Below are positions 14,107 through 22,371 of a stretch of DNA of 64,000 bases, piece by piece (the first letter of the stretch is position 1; each line of letters starts with the position of its first letter). The position numbers and the translations under genes are program-made. The notes beneath the pieces were generated by a model that saw only the letters and a program-made list of their open reading frames with translations, was not told where the DNA came from and made no database searches. The stretch lies in contig NZ_QENQ01000001.1 in the NCBI RefSeq assembly GCF_003096275.1, positions 3,205,565 to 3,269,564 on the forward strand, written 5' to 3'. The DNA comes from Sphingomonas pokkalii. GTDB taxonomy: Bacteria > Pseudomonadota > Alphaproteobacteria > Sphingomonadales > Sphingomonadaceae.

Positions 14107-16569
14107 TCAGAGGCCGACGACGCCGCCATCATTCTTGGTGATGACCACCACCGCCGAGCGCGGACGGATCGTCTTGGCGACGGTGCCGCCAGCCTGGCTG
14201 TCCGGCCAGTTGCTGGTCGGCGCCGCCGGCGTGCCGCCTTCGCCCGGATGCTGGATGCCGACAAACAGGGTGCGGCCGTCCGGCGTCGAATCCACGCCGG
14301 TGATCTCGCACTCGACCGGGCCGACCAGGAAACGGCGCAGATTTGCGCCGGGCGCCGCGCCGATGCGGGTCGCCTGGGTGGCCGTCGCGCCGCCCGATCC
14401 GGTGTTGGTGATGGTGCGCGCGCCGCCATCGCCCACCGTGCCCGGCTGGGCTGCCAGCATCATGCAGTTGGTGACGTCGGTATAGGCACCGTCGTCGGTC
14501 TGCAGCCACAGCATCGGCTTCGCTTGGCCACCGGCATGGGTTGCGCGGGCGAACACCAGCCCATCGGGGCTGGAGAAATCGTTGCTGTCGTCGAGCGACG
14601 AAAGGTTGATGTTGGTCTTGTCCAGATCCGCGCCCGCGCCGAAGCCGTAGATATCCCAGGTGAAGCTGGTCGCTTCGGTATCGGCTTCCTTCATGCGGAT
14701 GATATGGCCGTTGGGGTTGCCATATTGTGCCGTGCCGCCCTTGGGATCGTTATAGTGGCGGGGATTGGCGGGGTCGGTGCCGTTCAGCGGCCGGCCGGCG
14801 GCATTGTTGTTGGTCAGGGTGACATAGATTTCGCCGGTTACCGGGTTCACCGCCGTCCACTCCGGGCGATCCATCGGCGTCGCGCCCAGCTTGTCGGCGG
14901 CGAGCCGGGCATTCACCAGCACATCGGCCTGATCGGCGAAGGGATAGGCGGCGTTGCTGCCGTCCAGCCCGTTCTGGCCATAGACCAGCGGCAACCAGGT
15001 GCCGGTGCCGTCGGCGGCGAACCGGGCGACGTAGAGCGTGCCGCTGTCCATATACTTGTCGCCGATCGCGAGGCGATCGGTGGGGTTGGCGTCGGCGGCG
15101 ACCCAGGCCGTCGCCGAGACGAACTTGTAGATATATTCGCGGCGGGAATCGTCGCCCATGTACCAGGCCGGCTTCTTGCCGACGACGAAGGCACCCGGCC
15201 AGCAGCCTTCATGGCCCATGCGGCCCAGCGCGGTCCGCTTGCGCGGGGTGGATGCCGGCGCATAGGGATCGATTTCGACGACCCAGCCGAACTGGTTCGG
15301 TTCGTTGCGGAAGTCGCTGGTCGCCGCTCCGGTGCCGGCGCGGGCGTCCCACCGGCGGAACAGCGTGTTGGCGCTGTCCGCCGCAACCACGGTGGACCAG
15401 CCATAGCTGCCGGTACTGCTCGACACGCCATAGCGGCTGAGCGCGGTGAGTTCCTTGGCCGAACGATTGGCATTGTCGCCGCTGCGGCGGAAATAGCCTG
15501 CCCAATTCTCTTCGCAGGTCAGCGCCGTGCCCCAAGGCGTGGTGCCGTTGGCGCAGTTGTTGATCGTGCCGCGGCCCGCGACGCCGGTGGGCGAGAAGGC
15601 GGTCTTGAGCAGATTCGATCCCTTGGCCGGACCGTTGAACGCCATCGGCGTGGCCGGGGTGATGCGGCGATTGAAGCTCGAATCCTGCTTCACGCTCCAG
15701 GCGCGGTTCGCACCTTCGGCGACTTCGGTGACCGAAACGCCGTGGCAGTCGATTTCCTTCTGCGCTTCCGATTCGGGGCGCGCGCCGTTGACGGTGGTCG
15801 GGCCGGCGACGTGCAGATACTGGTCATTGATGTTTTCATGGTTCTGCACGAGCAGGCCGCGCGTCGAGCTGGTGGCATCGGGCGTGCCGGTGGCACTGAG
15901 GCCGTACCAGTAGAGCGCATCGCCATGATCGCCGATGCGCTGGGCGAAATTGGTGTCGGTGCCATCGTTCTTGTACGCCGCAACGCCGGCCGCGATCGGA
16001 TCGCCGGTGCGGTTGATCACACTTACGGTGTAGCCGGCCGGCACGGTCACGACGTCCAGCTTGTTCTTGGCGACGGCGGTGAAGCCCAGCGCCGGCGGAT
16101 TGACCGTCACGATAGTCTCGGCCGAGCTGGTCTGGCCCTTCGAATCGATCGCGGCGAAGCGGAAGCGGAAATCGGTTGCCGCAGAAACGACCGGCGCCAT
16201 GAAGGATACCGTGTTGCTGTTCGGATTGGACAGGGTGATCAGCGGGCCGCTGGGTTGAGTCCAGGCGATCGTCGCGATCTGTTTGTCGTCGGTGGCGGTG
16301 CCAGTCAGCGTCACCATACGGCCCGAGGCTGTGGTCACGGCCGTGCCGGCGGCCACCGTCGGCGGCGCGTCGCTGCCCACATCATTATTGTCGCACGCTG
16401 CGACCAGCGAGCCACCCATGGTGGCGGCAACGATCGCGCTCGACCCGCGCAGCAGCGTGCGGCGCGAATAGCGCTGTTCGGCGAGCTCGTTCAGCGTGGT
16501 GGCGGTGCTGTGGTTGGTATCCACGTCGCCGTCGGTATATCCGAACGGTGTTTCGGTCACGTCCGTCAT
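14107..16569 (-). CDS. PhoX-like alkaline phosphatase, Tat-exported, possible lipoprotein
   Basis: The 820-residue protein has a Tat signal SRRTLLRG (Arg36-Arg37) followed by a hydrophobic segment ending LVAAC (Cys59), which could be lipidated. An Ig/PKD-like module (about residues 65-155) precedes a PhoX/DUF839 domain over the rest. PhoX-type landmarks are LLVQNHENIND, the CEENWAGYF segment, LGRMGHEGCWPGAF, the RREYIYKF strand and DSTPDGRTLFVGIQHPGE. PhoX enzymes are calcium/iron phosphatases that release phosphate from esters outside the cytoplasm. AGGGGGA precedes the ATG at 16569. It lies beside a type II secretion cluster, and folded Tat substrates are typical T2SS cargo. Regulation by phosphate is likely for the family, but I see no clear Pho box. 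Confidence 0.85.
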   Translation of the reverse strand: MTDVTETPFGYTDGDVDTNHSTATTLNELAEQRYSRRTLLRGSSAIVAATMGGSLVAACDNNDVGSDAPPTVAAGTAVTTASGRMVTLTGTATDDKQIATIAWTQPSGPLITLSNPNSNTVSFMAPVVSAATDFRFRFAAIDSKGQTSSAETIVTVNPPALGFTAVAKNKLDVVTVPAGYTVSVINRTGDPIAAGVAAYKNDGTDTNFAQRIGDHGDALYWYGLSATGTPDATSSTRGLLVQNHENINDQYLHVAGPTTVNGARPESEAQKEIDCHGVSVTEVAEGANRAWSVKQDSSFNRRITPATPMAFNGPAKGSNLLKTAFSPTGVAGRGTINNCANGTTPWGTALTCEENWAGYFRRSGDNANRSAKELTALSRYGVSSSTGSYGWSTVVAADSANTLFRRWDARAGTGAATSDFRNEPNQFGWVVEIDPYAPASTPRKRTALGRMGHEGCWPGAFVVGKKPAWYMGDDSRREYIYKFVSATAWVAADANPTDRLAIGDKYMDSGTLYVARFAADGTGTWLPLVYGQNGLDGSNAAYPFADQADVLVNARLAADKLGATPMDRPEWTAVNPVTGEIYVTLTNNNAAGRPLNGTDPANPRHYNDPKGGTAQYGNPNGHIIRMKEADTEATSFTWDIYGFGAGADLDKTNINLSSLDDSNDFSSPDGLVFARATHAGGQAKPMLWLQTDDGAYTDVTNCMMLAAQPGTVGDGGARTITNTGSGGATATQATRIGAAPGANLRRFLVGPVECEITGVDSTPDGRTLFVGIQHPGEGGTPAAPTSNWPDSQAGGTVAKTIRPRSAVVVITKNDGGVVGL

Positions 16570-16728
16570 CGATTCCCCCTGTTGTGTCCGGTGCATGGGC
16601 CGGGCGTACGCTTCGTCCATGGGGAAGGCAGATGAAGCGGTGATGGAGCAGGCGTTGCACCGTGAAGTCGAAATGCGGTCATATATGTGACACTTGCCAA
16701 GCGGGCAGGGCCGGCTAAGCGCGGGCGG

Positions 16729-17289
16729 ATGACGCCGGATACTGCCGATCGCGATCCCCCGCCGCCCCGCCCGAGCCTTGCCGGTCATGCGGTTGCCCGG
16801 TTGCGCGCATTGGGGCGCCCCGGCCGCGATGTGCGGGTGGATGCGGCCGCAGGCGCGCGCCATCCACGCGCGATGGTGGCGGCATTGGCCTTGACGATCG
16901 CCGCCGGGCCGTTGCTGACGATCGCCGGCGCCGCGCTGCTCAGCCACGCCGTCGCGCGGGACGAGGCCCGGATCGCCGCGACGCTCGCCCCCCGCCTTGC
17001 CGCGGCGCAGGAACGCGGCCGGGCCCGGCAATCGCTGGGCCGGGCGATCGCTGCGCCGGGACCGGCCGCGCTGCTGGATCAGCTCGCCGCGGCGCTGCCG
17101 TCCGATGCCACGCTGGTGCGGGCGGAGCGGCGCGCCGATGGGATGACGGAGATCGAGGTGGCGACCGGCGATCCCGATGCCCTGCGCGCTGCGCTCCGCC
17201 GGACCCCCGCATTGGCCGGTCTGCGCGACGTCCACCAGCGCGAAGCCGACGGACGGACGATCGTACTGTTGCGGCGGATCGTGGCGTGA
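16729..17289 (+). CDS. PilN/GspL-like bitopic membrane protein
   Basis: The product of about 186 residues has an N-terminal Pro/Arg-rich cytoplasmic part, one membrane segment (AMVAALALTIAAGPLLTIAG), a coiled coil rich in Ala and Arg, and a small alpha/beta domain at the end (LDQLAAALPSDATLVRAE to DVHQREADGRTIVLLRR). This is the layout of PilN or the periplasmic half of GspL. It is the first of three overlapping genes that together look like PilN-PilO-PilP or GspL-M-C homologues, facing gspD. ATG 16729 was chosen; GTG 16687 would extend it by 14 residues. Sequence similarity is weak, so the role in an inner-membrane assembly platform is inferred from layout and context. Confidence 0.6.
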   Translation: MTPDTADRDPPPPRPSLAGHAVARLRALGRPGRDVRVDAAAGARHPRAMVAALALTIAAGPLLTIAGAALLSHAVARDEARIAATLAPRLAAAQERGRARQSLGRAIAAPGPAALLDQLAAALPSDATLVRAERRADGMTEIEVATGDPDALRAALRRTPALAGLRDVHQREADGRTIVLLRRIVA

Positions 17290-17744
17290 TGCGCCGCCGG
17301 CCGCTTCTGTACGGCGTCCTGCTCGGGCTGGTGCTGGCCCTGTCGCTTGCACCCTGGACCGGCGCCGCGATCGGCGCGCTGGCCAAGGCGCGTGCGGAGC
17401 GGGCGCGGCTCGCGGGCCTGGCGGCTGCGCCGGCAGCGCCGATCGCGGTGCTGGCGCCGTCGCTGGCATTCCCTGCGCAAGGCGGCGACGCGGCGATGCG
17501 TGTTCGTATCGAACGGCTTGCGCGGGGCGGTGGGGTGCTGGTCGAGGCGTTGGCCCCGGCAGCGGCGCCGGCACCGCTGATCGCAGTGACGATTCGCCTG
17601 TCCGGCCCGGAAAAGGCAGTCATCGCCGTGGCCGATGCGATCGAGCGCGAACGGCCGCTGCTGCGGTTCCGCAGCTGGCGGATCGAACCCGCGGAAGGTA
17701 GCGGGGTGCGGTTGCGCGGCGACCTGATCGGGGCGGTGCGATGA
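17289..17744 (+). CDS. PilO/GspM-like bitopic membrane protein
   Basis: The 151-residue protein has an immediate N-terminal membrane segment (LLYGVLLGLVLALSLAPW), a short helical linker and a ferredoxin-like end (PAPLIAVTIRLSGPEKAVIA to RSWRIEPAEGSGVRLRG). This resembles the GspM subtype b/PilO fold. The ATG overlaps the stop of the preceding gene (TGATG), and the gene itself overlaps the next by ATGA, so the trio is a coupled operon. A GTG one codon upstream (17286) is an alternative start. Confidence 0.6.
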   Translation: MRRRPLLYGVLLGLVLALSLAPWTGAAIGALAKARAERARLAGLAAAPAAPIAVLAPSLAFPAQGGDAAMRVRIERLARGGGVLVEALAPAAAPAPLIAVTIRLSGPEKAVIAVADAIERERPLLRFRSWRIEPAEGSGVRLRGDLIGAVR

Positions 17745-18172
17745 TCGCGCGGCCGCAAGCGATCGTGTTGGCGGTCGCCGCGGTTTCGGCGGTGGCGATG
17801 CCGCTGCTGCTGCTGCTCCCCCCCGCTGCGCCGCAACGCCGGGTACAGCCCAGCTTGCCGCCGCTGTCGGTCGCCGCCGAGCCGCCCCTGGTGCGGGTGT
17901 TCGATCGTCCGCTGTTCGCGGCGTCCGCCGGCGATGCCGCCGCCCTCCCGCCCGATGCACCGCAGCTGACTGGCATCGTCGGCCGGCTGGGCAGCGACGC
18001 GGTGGCGATGGTCCGCACCGCACAGGGGCAGAACCGGACGCTCACGATCGGCGACAGCATTGATGGCTGGAAGCTCGAATCGCTGGCGATCGACGCGGCG
18101 CTGTTCAGTCGCGGCGGCCAGCAGGCGCGTGTGCCGCTGCCCGCCGCCGATCCGGAGCCGGCGGCTCAGTAG
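17741..18172 (+). CDS. PilP/GspC-like periplasmic protein (HR-domain type)
   Basis: The 143-residue protein has one N-terminal membrane segment, a Pro-rich linker and a small beta domain: PQLTGIVGRLGSDAVAMVRT, then TLTIGDSIDGWKLESLAIDA. That pattern (value, gain, repeat with GDSIDGW) is the HR domain of GspC and PilP, which docks onto the periplasmic N0 domain of the secretin. The gene ends seven bases inside the 3' end of the convergent gspD. It is a second GspC-like gene in the locus, in addition to the PDZ-containing gspC at 20259-21047. Confidence 0.6.
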   Translation: MIARPQAIVLAVAAVSAVAMPLLLLLPPAAPQRRVQPSLPPLSVAAEPPLVRVFDRPLFAASAGDAAALPPDAPQLTGIVGRLGSDAVAMVRTAQGQNRTLTIGDSIDGWKLESLAIDAALFSRGGQQARVPLPAADPEPAAQ

Positions 18173-20247
18173 ATCCCGTCGATCTCCACCTTCAGCCGTG
18201 CCGGTGGCGGGGCGAGCAACAGGCTGTTGCGCTTGGCATTTTGTGCCTCTTCGGCGCGCAGCCGGGCATAGCGATCCTTGGCCGCGGCGCTGGCATCGGC
18301 GCCGTCGCGCAGGATGGTCGGCTTCAGGAAGATGAAGAGCGTGCGCTTCGAATGCTGTTCCTTGCGGCCTTTGAACAGCTCGCCGATGAGCGGGATGTTG
18401 CCCAGCACCGGCACCTGCTGGCGCACGTCCTGATAATCGTCGCTGGTCAGGCCGCCCAGCACGATGGTCGAGCCGTTGTCTGCGAGCACCGTGGTGTTGA
18501 TCGCGCGCTTGTTGGTGATGAGGTCGGTCGCGCGCGACACGGTGGTGCTGGCGATCGACGAGGCTTCCTGGTTTACCTGCAGGCGGATGGTGTCGCCGGC
18601 ATTGATCCGCGGCAGCACGCGCAGCGTGATGCCGACATCCTTGCGCTCGATCGTGTTGTACGGCGTTGCCGCGCTGGAGTTGGTTAGGATCGATCCGGTG
18701 ACGAACGGCACGTTCTGGCCGGCGATGAACTCGCCGGCGACGTTGTCGAGCACGGTGATCTGCGGCGTGGAGAGCAGGTTGGCACGGCTGGAGGTGCCGA
18801 GCGCCTGGAGCAGCACCGAGAAATCGTCGCCGATCTTGAAATTGCCGGTGAAGCCGCTGGCGGTGGTGCCGAGGATCGAGCCGGCGGGAACCCCAAGTGC
18901 GGTAAGCACGGCGCCAAGCGACGGCCCCGCCGCATCGAACGAGGTGCCCGCGCCGGTGACGCGGCTCAGCACCGCGCCGCTGGTGCCGATCTGCACCGCC
19001 AGCTGTTCGGCATCGTCGCCGGTGATCTCGGCGATTGCGGCTTCGATCATCACCTGTGGGCGACGCACGTCGAGGTCGCGCACCAGCGGTTCGATCGAGG
19101 CGATGGCGCTGGGTGCACCGCGGACCACGATCGCGTTGAGCTCGGGCGCCGGCTGCACCGTCAGGTCCGGCGTCGAAAAGCCCTTGGGCGTCTGTGGCGT
19201 GGTCGATTGCATCATCGGCGCCTGCGTTGCCGTCGCCGCCTGGACGCCGGTGCCGCTGGGGGTGCCGGTCATGCCGTTGGCCATGCCGGCGGCGGCGCCG
19301 TTGGAAAGCGCGCTCTGGCTGGCCAGCCGGGCGAAGGGATTGGCATTGGTGTTGGAAAGGCTGTTCGCCACCGGATTGTCGACCGTGTCGCCCAGGCCGA
19401 GCACGCCGCGCAGCACGTCCGTCACCGTCTCCGCATCGGCATAGTTCAGGCGGAACATGCGGGTGATCGGCGTCGATCCGCCCGGCTGATCGAGCGAGAC
19501 GACCATTCGCCGTGCCTCCGTCACGGACGCAGGCGTGCCGCGGATGAGCACGGTGTTGCTGCGTTCGTCCGCCGCCACGCGCGTGCCGGTGCCCTGATCG
19601 CCGCCGAGCACGTTCTGCAGCGATTGCGCCACCGCGGGCGCGCTGCCGTTCTTGAGCGCGATCGCCGCGAAGGTGGCGCCGCCGCCGCCATCGAGCTGGC
19701 GCACGATCGCCTCGATACGGCGGACATTATCGGCATAATCGGTGATGACGATAGCGTTGGGGCTGGTGAGCGGTTCGACGCTGCCGAAGCTGGCGACCAG
19801 CGGGCGGGCGATGCGTGCGGCGTCGGCGGAGGGCACATTGGCCAGCCGGACCATGCGCGTCATCAGTTCCTGCCCCGCGATGCCGCGTGCCGGCAACCCG
19901 CCGTCGCGCACCGCATTGGCGGCGGGCACGATCCGCCAGGCACGGCCCGATCGCACCGCCGCATAGCCATTGGCGCGCAGCACCGACTGGAACAGGTCCC
20001 AAACCCCGCCGGGGCTCAGCGGGCTGGAGGAGGTGACGGTGACGACGCCCTTCACGGCCGGATCGAGGATCAGCGTGCGGCCGGTGATCCGCGAGATCTG
20101 ATCGGCGACATCGGCAATCTCCACGCCGCGCATGTTGATCACGATATCGGCCGCTTCCTGCGGTGCAGCCGTCTGCGCCGCCACGATCAGCGGATCGAGG
20201 AGCATCGGCGCAAGGGCGAGGCAGGCGAGGGCGGAGCGAATCGTCAC
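18166..20247 (-). CDS. gspD: Type II secretion secretin GspD
   Basis: This 693-residue outer-membrane secretin forms the exit pore of the type II system. A signal peptide (to about residue 27) is followed by the N0 domain (IVINMRGVEIADVADQISRI), N1-N3 domains with NAIVITDYADNVRRIEAIV and NTVLIRGTPASVTEARRMV, and a Gln/Ala/Asn-rich loop in N3. The secretin core has VPFVTGS, the gate and the conserved VPVLGNIPLIGELFKGR end. No lipobox is present and no GspS pilotin is seen nearby. The GTG start at 20247 has GAGAGA upstream. It is last in the gspG-H-I-C-D operon and convergent, with a 7-bp overlap, to the PilP-like gene. Confidence 0.95.
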   Translation of the reverse strand: MTIRSALACLALAPMLLDPLIVAAQTAAPQEAADIVINMRGVEIADVADQISRITGRTLILDPAVKGVVTVTSSSPLSPGGVWDLFQSVLRANGYAAVRSGRAWRIVPAANAVRDGGLPARGIAGQELMTRMVRLANVPSADAARIARPLVASFGSVEPLTSPNAIVITDYADNVRRIEAIVRQLDGGGGATFAAIALKNGSAPAVAQSLQNVLGGDQGTGTRVAADERSNTVLIRGTPASVTEARRMVVSLDQPGGSTPITRMFRLNYADAETVTDVLRGVLGLGDTVDNPVANSLSNTNANPFARLASQSALSNGAAAGMANGMTGTPSGTGVQAATATQAPMMQSTTPQTPKGFSTPDLTVQPAPELNAIVVRGAPSAIASIEPLVRDLDVRRPQVMIEAAIAEITGDDAEQLAVQIGTSGAVLSRVTGAGTSFDAAGPSLGAVLTALGVPAGSILGTTASGFTGNFKIGDDFSVLLQALGTSSRANLLSTPQITVLDNVAGEFIAGQNVPFVTGSILTNSSAATPYNTIERKDVGITLRVLPRINAGDTIRLQVNQEASSIASTTVSRATDLITNKRAINTTVLADNGSTIVLGGLTSDDYQDVRQQVPVLGNIPLIGELFKGRKEQHSKRTLFIFLKPTILRDGADASAAAKDRYARLRAEEAQNAKRNSLLLAPPPARLKVEIDGIY

Positions 20248-20258
20248 GGTTTCTCTCT

Positions 20259-21047
20259 TCAACGAAGGGGCACGGTAAGCGAGATCCGCCTGCCGTCGCG
20301 CAAGATCTGGACCTGTGCCGAACCGCTTTGCTGGGCGGCGGCGAAGGCGGCATTGGCTGCCTGGGTATCGGAAAGCGGTGTGCCGTTGACCGAGGTGATG
20401 ACGTCGCCGGCCTGCATGCCCGGCGGGCCGTCGCCGCCGATGCGGAAGCCTTCCGCCGTCTGTGTCGCCCCGAGCTTTTGCAGGATCGCGGCGCTGTTGC
20501 CGGGCAAAGCGGCCGATGCCTGGATCGGTGCGGGCGGCGTCGATCCATCCTGCGGGGCGGGCTCGGCCACTGCCGCCTGGCGCTGTTCGGGCGACAGGCT
20601 GGGATCGGGAAAGGCAAGAAATTCGTGGCGCCCGCCGGTATCGAGCAGCACGCGACCGCGCTGGATCGTCGCGACGGTCGCGCCGTTCACCGCCTGGCCG
20701 ACATGGAAGGGCTGGGGCGGGCCCCCGTTGACCGCGATGAACGCAGTCGAAAGTTCGGCAGGCACCGCGGCCACGATTCCCTTGAGCTCCAGCGGCAGCG
20801 TCGTCGGCTGCGGCGCATCGACCAACACCGCCTTGCCGAATGGCGCGAGGGCGATGGCCGCGCTCATGTCGGGCGCGGTGGCGGTCGCGCTGTTGCCCGA
20901 CGGGATGGTGATCGCGCCAGTGCCGGCGTGGCCGGCGATCCGCCAGGTGAGCCCGGCAAGCGCAAAGGCGACGGAGACGACCACGGCGCCGGTCAGCAGA
21001 TCGAGCGCGGTGCGCGTCTGGCGCGGGGTTAGGGACGGGCGATTCAT
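20259..21047 (-). CDS. gspC: Type II secretion inner-membrane protein GspC
   Basis: The 262-residue protein bridges the inner-membrane platform and the secretin. It has a cytoplasmic start, one membrane segment (LLTGAVVVSVAFALAGLTW), an HR domain (about residues 80-150, LPLELKGIVAAVP and GQAVNGATVATIQRGRVLL) and a C-terminal PDZ domain (about 185-262, GFRIGGDGPPGMQAGDVITSV). PDZ in GspC contributes to substrate choice. The start overlaps gspI by ATGA, and the stop is 11 bases before gspD. Confidence 0.92.
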   Translation of the reverse strand: MNRPSLTPRQTRTALDLLTGAVVVSVAFALAGLTWRIAGHAGTGAITIPSGNSATATAPDMSAAIALAPFGKAVLVDAPQPTTLPLELKGIVAAVPAELSTAFIAVNGGPPQPFHVGQAVNGATVATIQRGRVLLDTGGRHEFLAFPDPSLSPEQRQAAVAEPAPQDGSTPPAPIQASAALPGNSAAILQKLGATQTAEGFRIGGDGPPGMQAGDVITSVNGTPLSDTQAANAAFAAAQQSGSAQVQILRDGRRISLTVPLR

Positions 21048-21391
21048 CCCTTCCGCCCGTCCACGAAGCCATCGAGCGATGCAAGCGGTGACTTTTCGGT
21101 TGCCGGAAACACGTTGATCCGCACGCGCACGATTTCGGGGTCGCTGGTGCTGCGCCGATCGACGACGATCCGCCAGCGTTCGCCCAGCATGTCCACCTGC
21201 GGCGCGGCCGGGATGCCCGCGTCCAGCTCAGCCAGCCGGTTTTCGGCGACCCACATGGCAGCGGCGCGGCGTTCCAGCCCGCGGGTCGAATCGATATGGG
21301 TCTGCACCGTGCGCATCAGGCCCACCGTGGCGATGGCCAGCACCGCCAGCGCCACCAAAGCCTCGATCAGCGAGAAACCGCGGTCGTCCAT
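21044..21391 (-). CDS. gspI: Type II secretion minor pseudopilin GspI
   Basis: The 115-residue minor pseudopilin starts with a prepilin signal: DDRG before the cleavage point and FSLIEALVALAVLAIATVGL as methylated N-terminal helix with Glu5. The globular part contains AAAMWVAENRLAELD, typical of GspI. It joins GspJ and GspK at the pseudopilus tip. The start is three bases after the gspH stop. Confidence 0.92.
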   Translation of the reverse strand: MDDRGFSLIEALVALAVLAIATVGLMRTVQTHIDSTRGLERRAAAMWVAENRLAELDAGIPAAPQVDMLGERWRIVVDRRSTSDPEIVRVRINVFPATEKSPLASLDGFVDGRKG

Positions 21392-21394
21392 CGC

Positions 21395-21880
21395 TCAGGC
21401 GTTCGGTGCGGGGGTAGCGGTGGCGGTCAGGCCGTCATAGCGGACGATCCAGCGCTGACTGCCATTTTCGATCGTCGCGGACATCGGCCTGCCCGCACCA
21501 TCGACGCCCAGCACCACCGGTGGACGCGTATCGAGCGTCACGGTAATGCCGCTGGGCAGGGTGTGCGGCGCGAGGGCGTCGTCGCTGCGGGCCGTCATCT
21601 TGCCGTCCGTGCCGATCGTGGCGAAGCCGTAAGCGTGCTTTTCGGCGGTGAAGGCGATAAGCAGATCGCCAAGCATCGCATCGTCGGCCGCGGCTTGCAG
21701 GCGGGAGGCGAGGCGGCGCGCTTCGGTTTCGACGCTGGGCTTGCGGGTGGCGGCGCCGATCCCCAGCGTCACCGCGCCCGCGGCGACGCCGATGATCGCG
21801 AGGACGATCAGCATCTCGATCAGCGTCATGCCGGCCTGGGAGGCGCGACGCGCAGCGCTGCCGGCCCCCCGATCGGCCAT
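21395..21880 (-). CDS. gspH: Type II secretion minor pseudopilin GspH
   Basis: The 161-residue protein has a rather long prepilin leader of 17 residues ending in a Gly before MTLIEMLIVLAIIGVAAGAV (Glu5 kept). A beta-rich C-terminal half with YGFATIGTDGKMTARSD and MSATIENGSQRWIVRYDG matches the GspH/FimT fold. It connects the GspG shaft to the tip. Its ATG overlaps the gspG stop (TGATG). Confidence 0.9.
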   Translation of the reverse strand: MADRGAGSAARRASQAGMTLIEMLIVLAIIGVAAGAVTLGIGAATRKPSVETEARRLASRLQAAADDAMLGDLLIAFTAEKHAYGFATIGTDGKMTARSDDALAPHTLPSGITVTLDTRPPVVLGVDGAGRPMSATIENGSQRWIVRYDGLTATATPAPNA

Positions 21881-22362
21881 CAGCCCTTGCCTTCGATGTC
21901 GGCGTCCACGCCTTCGCCGCCCGGCTTGCCGTCCTTGCCGAACGAGCGAATCGTGAAACCGCCGCCTTCGGACTTGTATTCGTAGGGCTTGCCCCAGGCA
22001 TCGAGCGGTGCCGCCGAGAGATAGCCGCCCTGCGCCCAGTTCGCCGGCACCGGCGGGATGGTGGGCTTTTCCACCAGCGCCTTCAGGCCCTGCTCGGTGG
22101 TGGGATAGTCGCCATTGTCGAGGCGGTACATCTTCAGCGCGCCTTCGATATTGGTGATATCGCCCTTCGCCCGGGTCGCCCGCGCCTCGTCGGGGCGGTT
22201 GATCACGTTGGCGGTGATGAGGCCGGCGACCACCGCGATGATCACCAGCACGATCAGCATCTCGATCAGCGTGAGCCCGGCTTCCTGCTCGCCGACCTGG
22301 CGGAGCTTGCGCGGCGCGCGCTGCGATGCAATGTCACAAAATGGTTTCAAAACTATGCGCAT
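21880..22362 (-). CDS. gspG: Type II secretion major pseudopilin GspG
   Basis: The 160-residue protein has a leader of about 29 residues ending in EQEAG, then LTLIEMLIVLVIIAVVAGLI and the GspG-typical body: GDITNIEGALKMYRLDNGDY, PTTEQGLKALVEKP, DAWGKPYEYKSEGG and the calcium-loop end GKDGKPGGEGVDADI. It forms the pseudopilus shaft. It is the first gene of gspG-H-I-C-D. The ATG at 22362 lies only nine bases from the start of divergent gspL, so its promoter must overlap gspL coding sequence or that gene's leader. Confidence 0.94.
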   Translation of the reverse strand: MRIVLKPFCDIASQRAPRKLRQVGEQEAGLTLIEMLIVLVIIAVVAGLITANVINRPDEARATRAKGDITNIEGALKMYRLDNGDYPTTEQGLKALVEKPTIPPVPANWAQGGYLSAAPLDAWGKPYEYKSEGGGFTIRSFGKDGKPGGEGVDADIEGKG

Positions 22363-22371
22363 CCCCGCCCC

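Noticed and set aside
13966..16635. Open frame of 889 codons on the plus strand over the PhoX-like gene
   Set aside because: Low-complexity Arg/Gly/Ala-rich antisense shadow; the minus-strand frame has a Tat signal and PhoX motifs.
16570..17574. N-terminal extension of the PhoX-like frame upstream of 16569
   Set aside because: It is antisense to the PilN-like gene and Pro/Arg-rich; ATG 16569 has a ribosome site and gives a proper Tat signal.
20248..21084. Upstream extension of the gspD frame
   Set aside because: It runs out of frame over gspC, which is a clear gene; GTG 20247 gives a normal secretin signal peptide.
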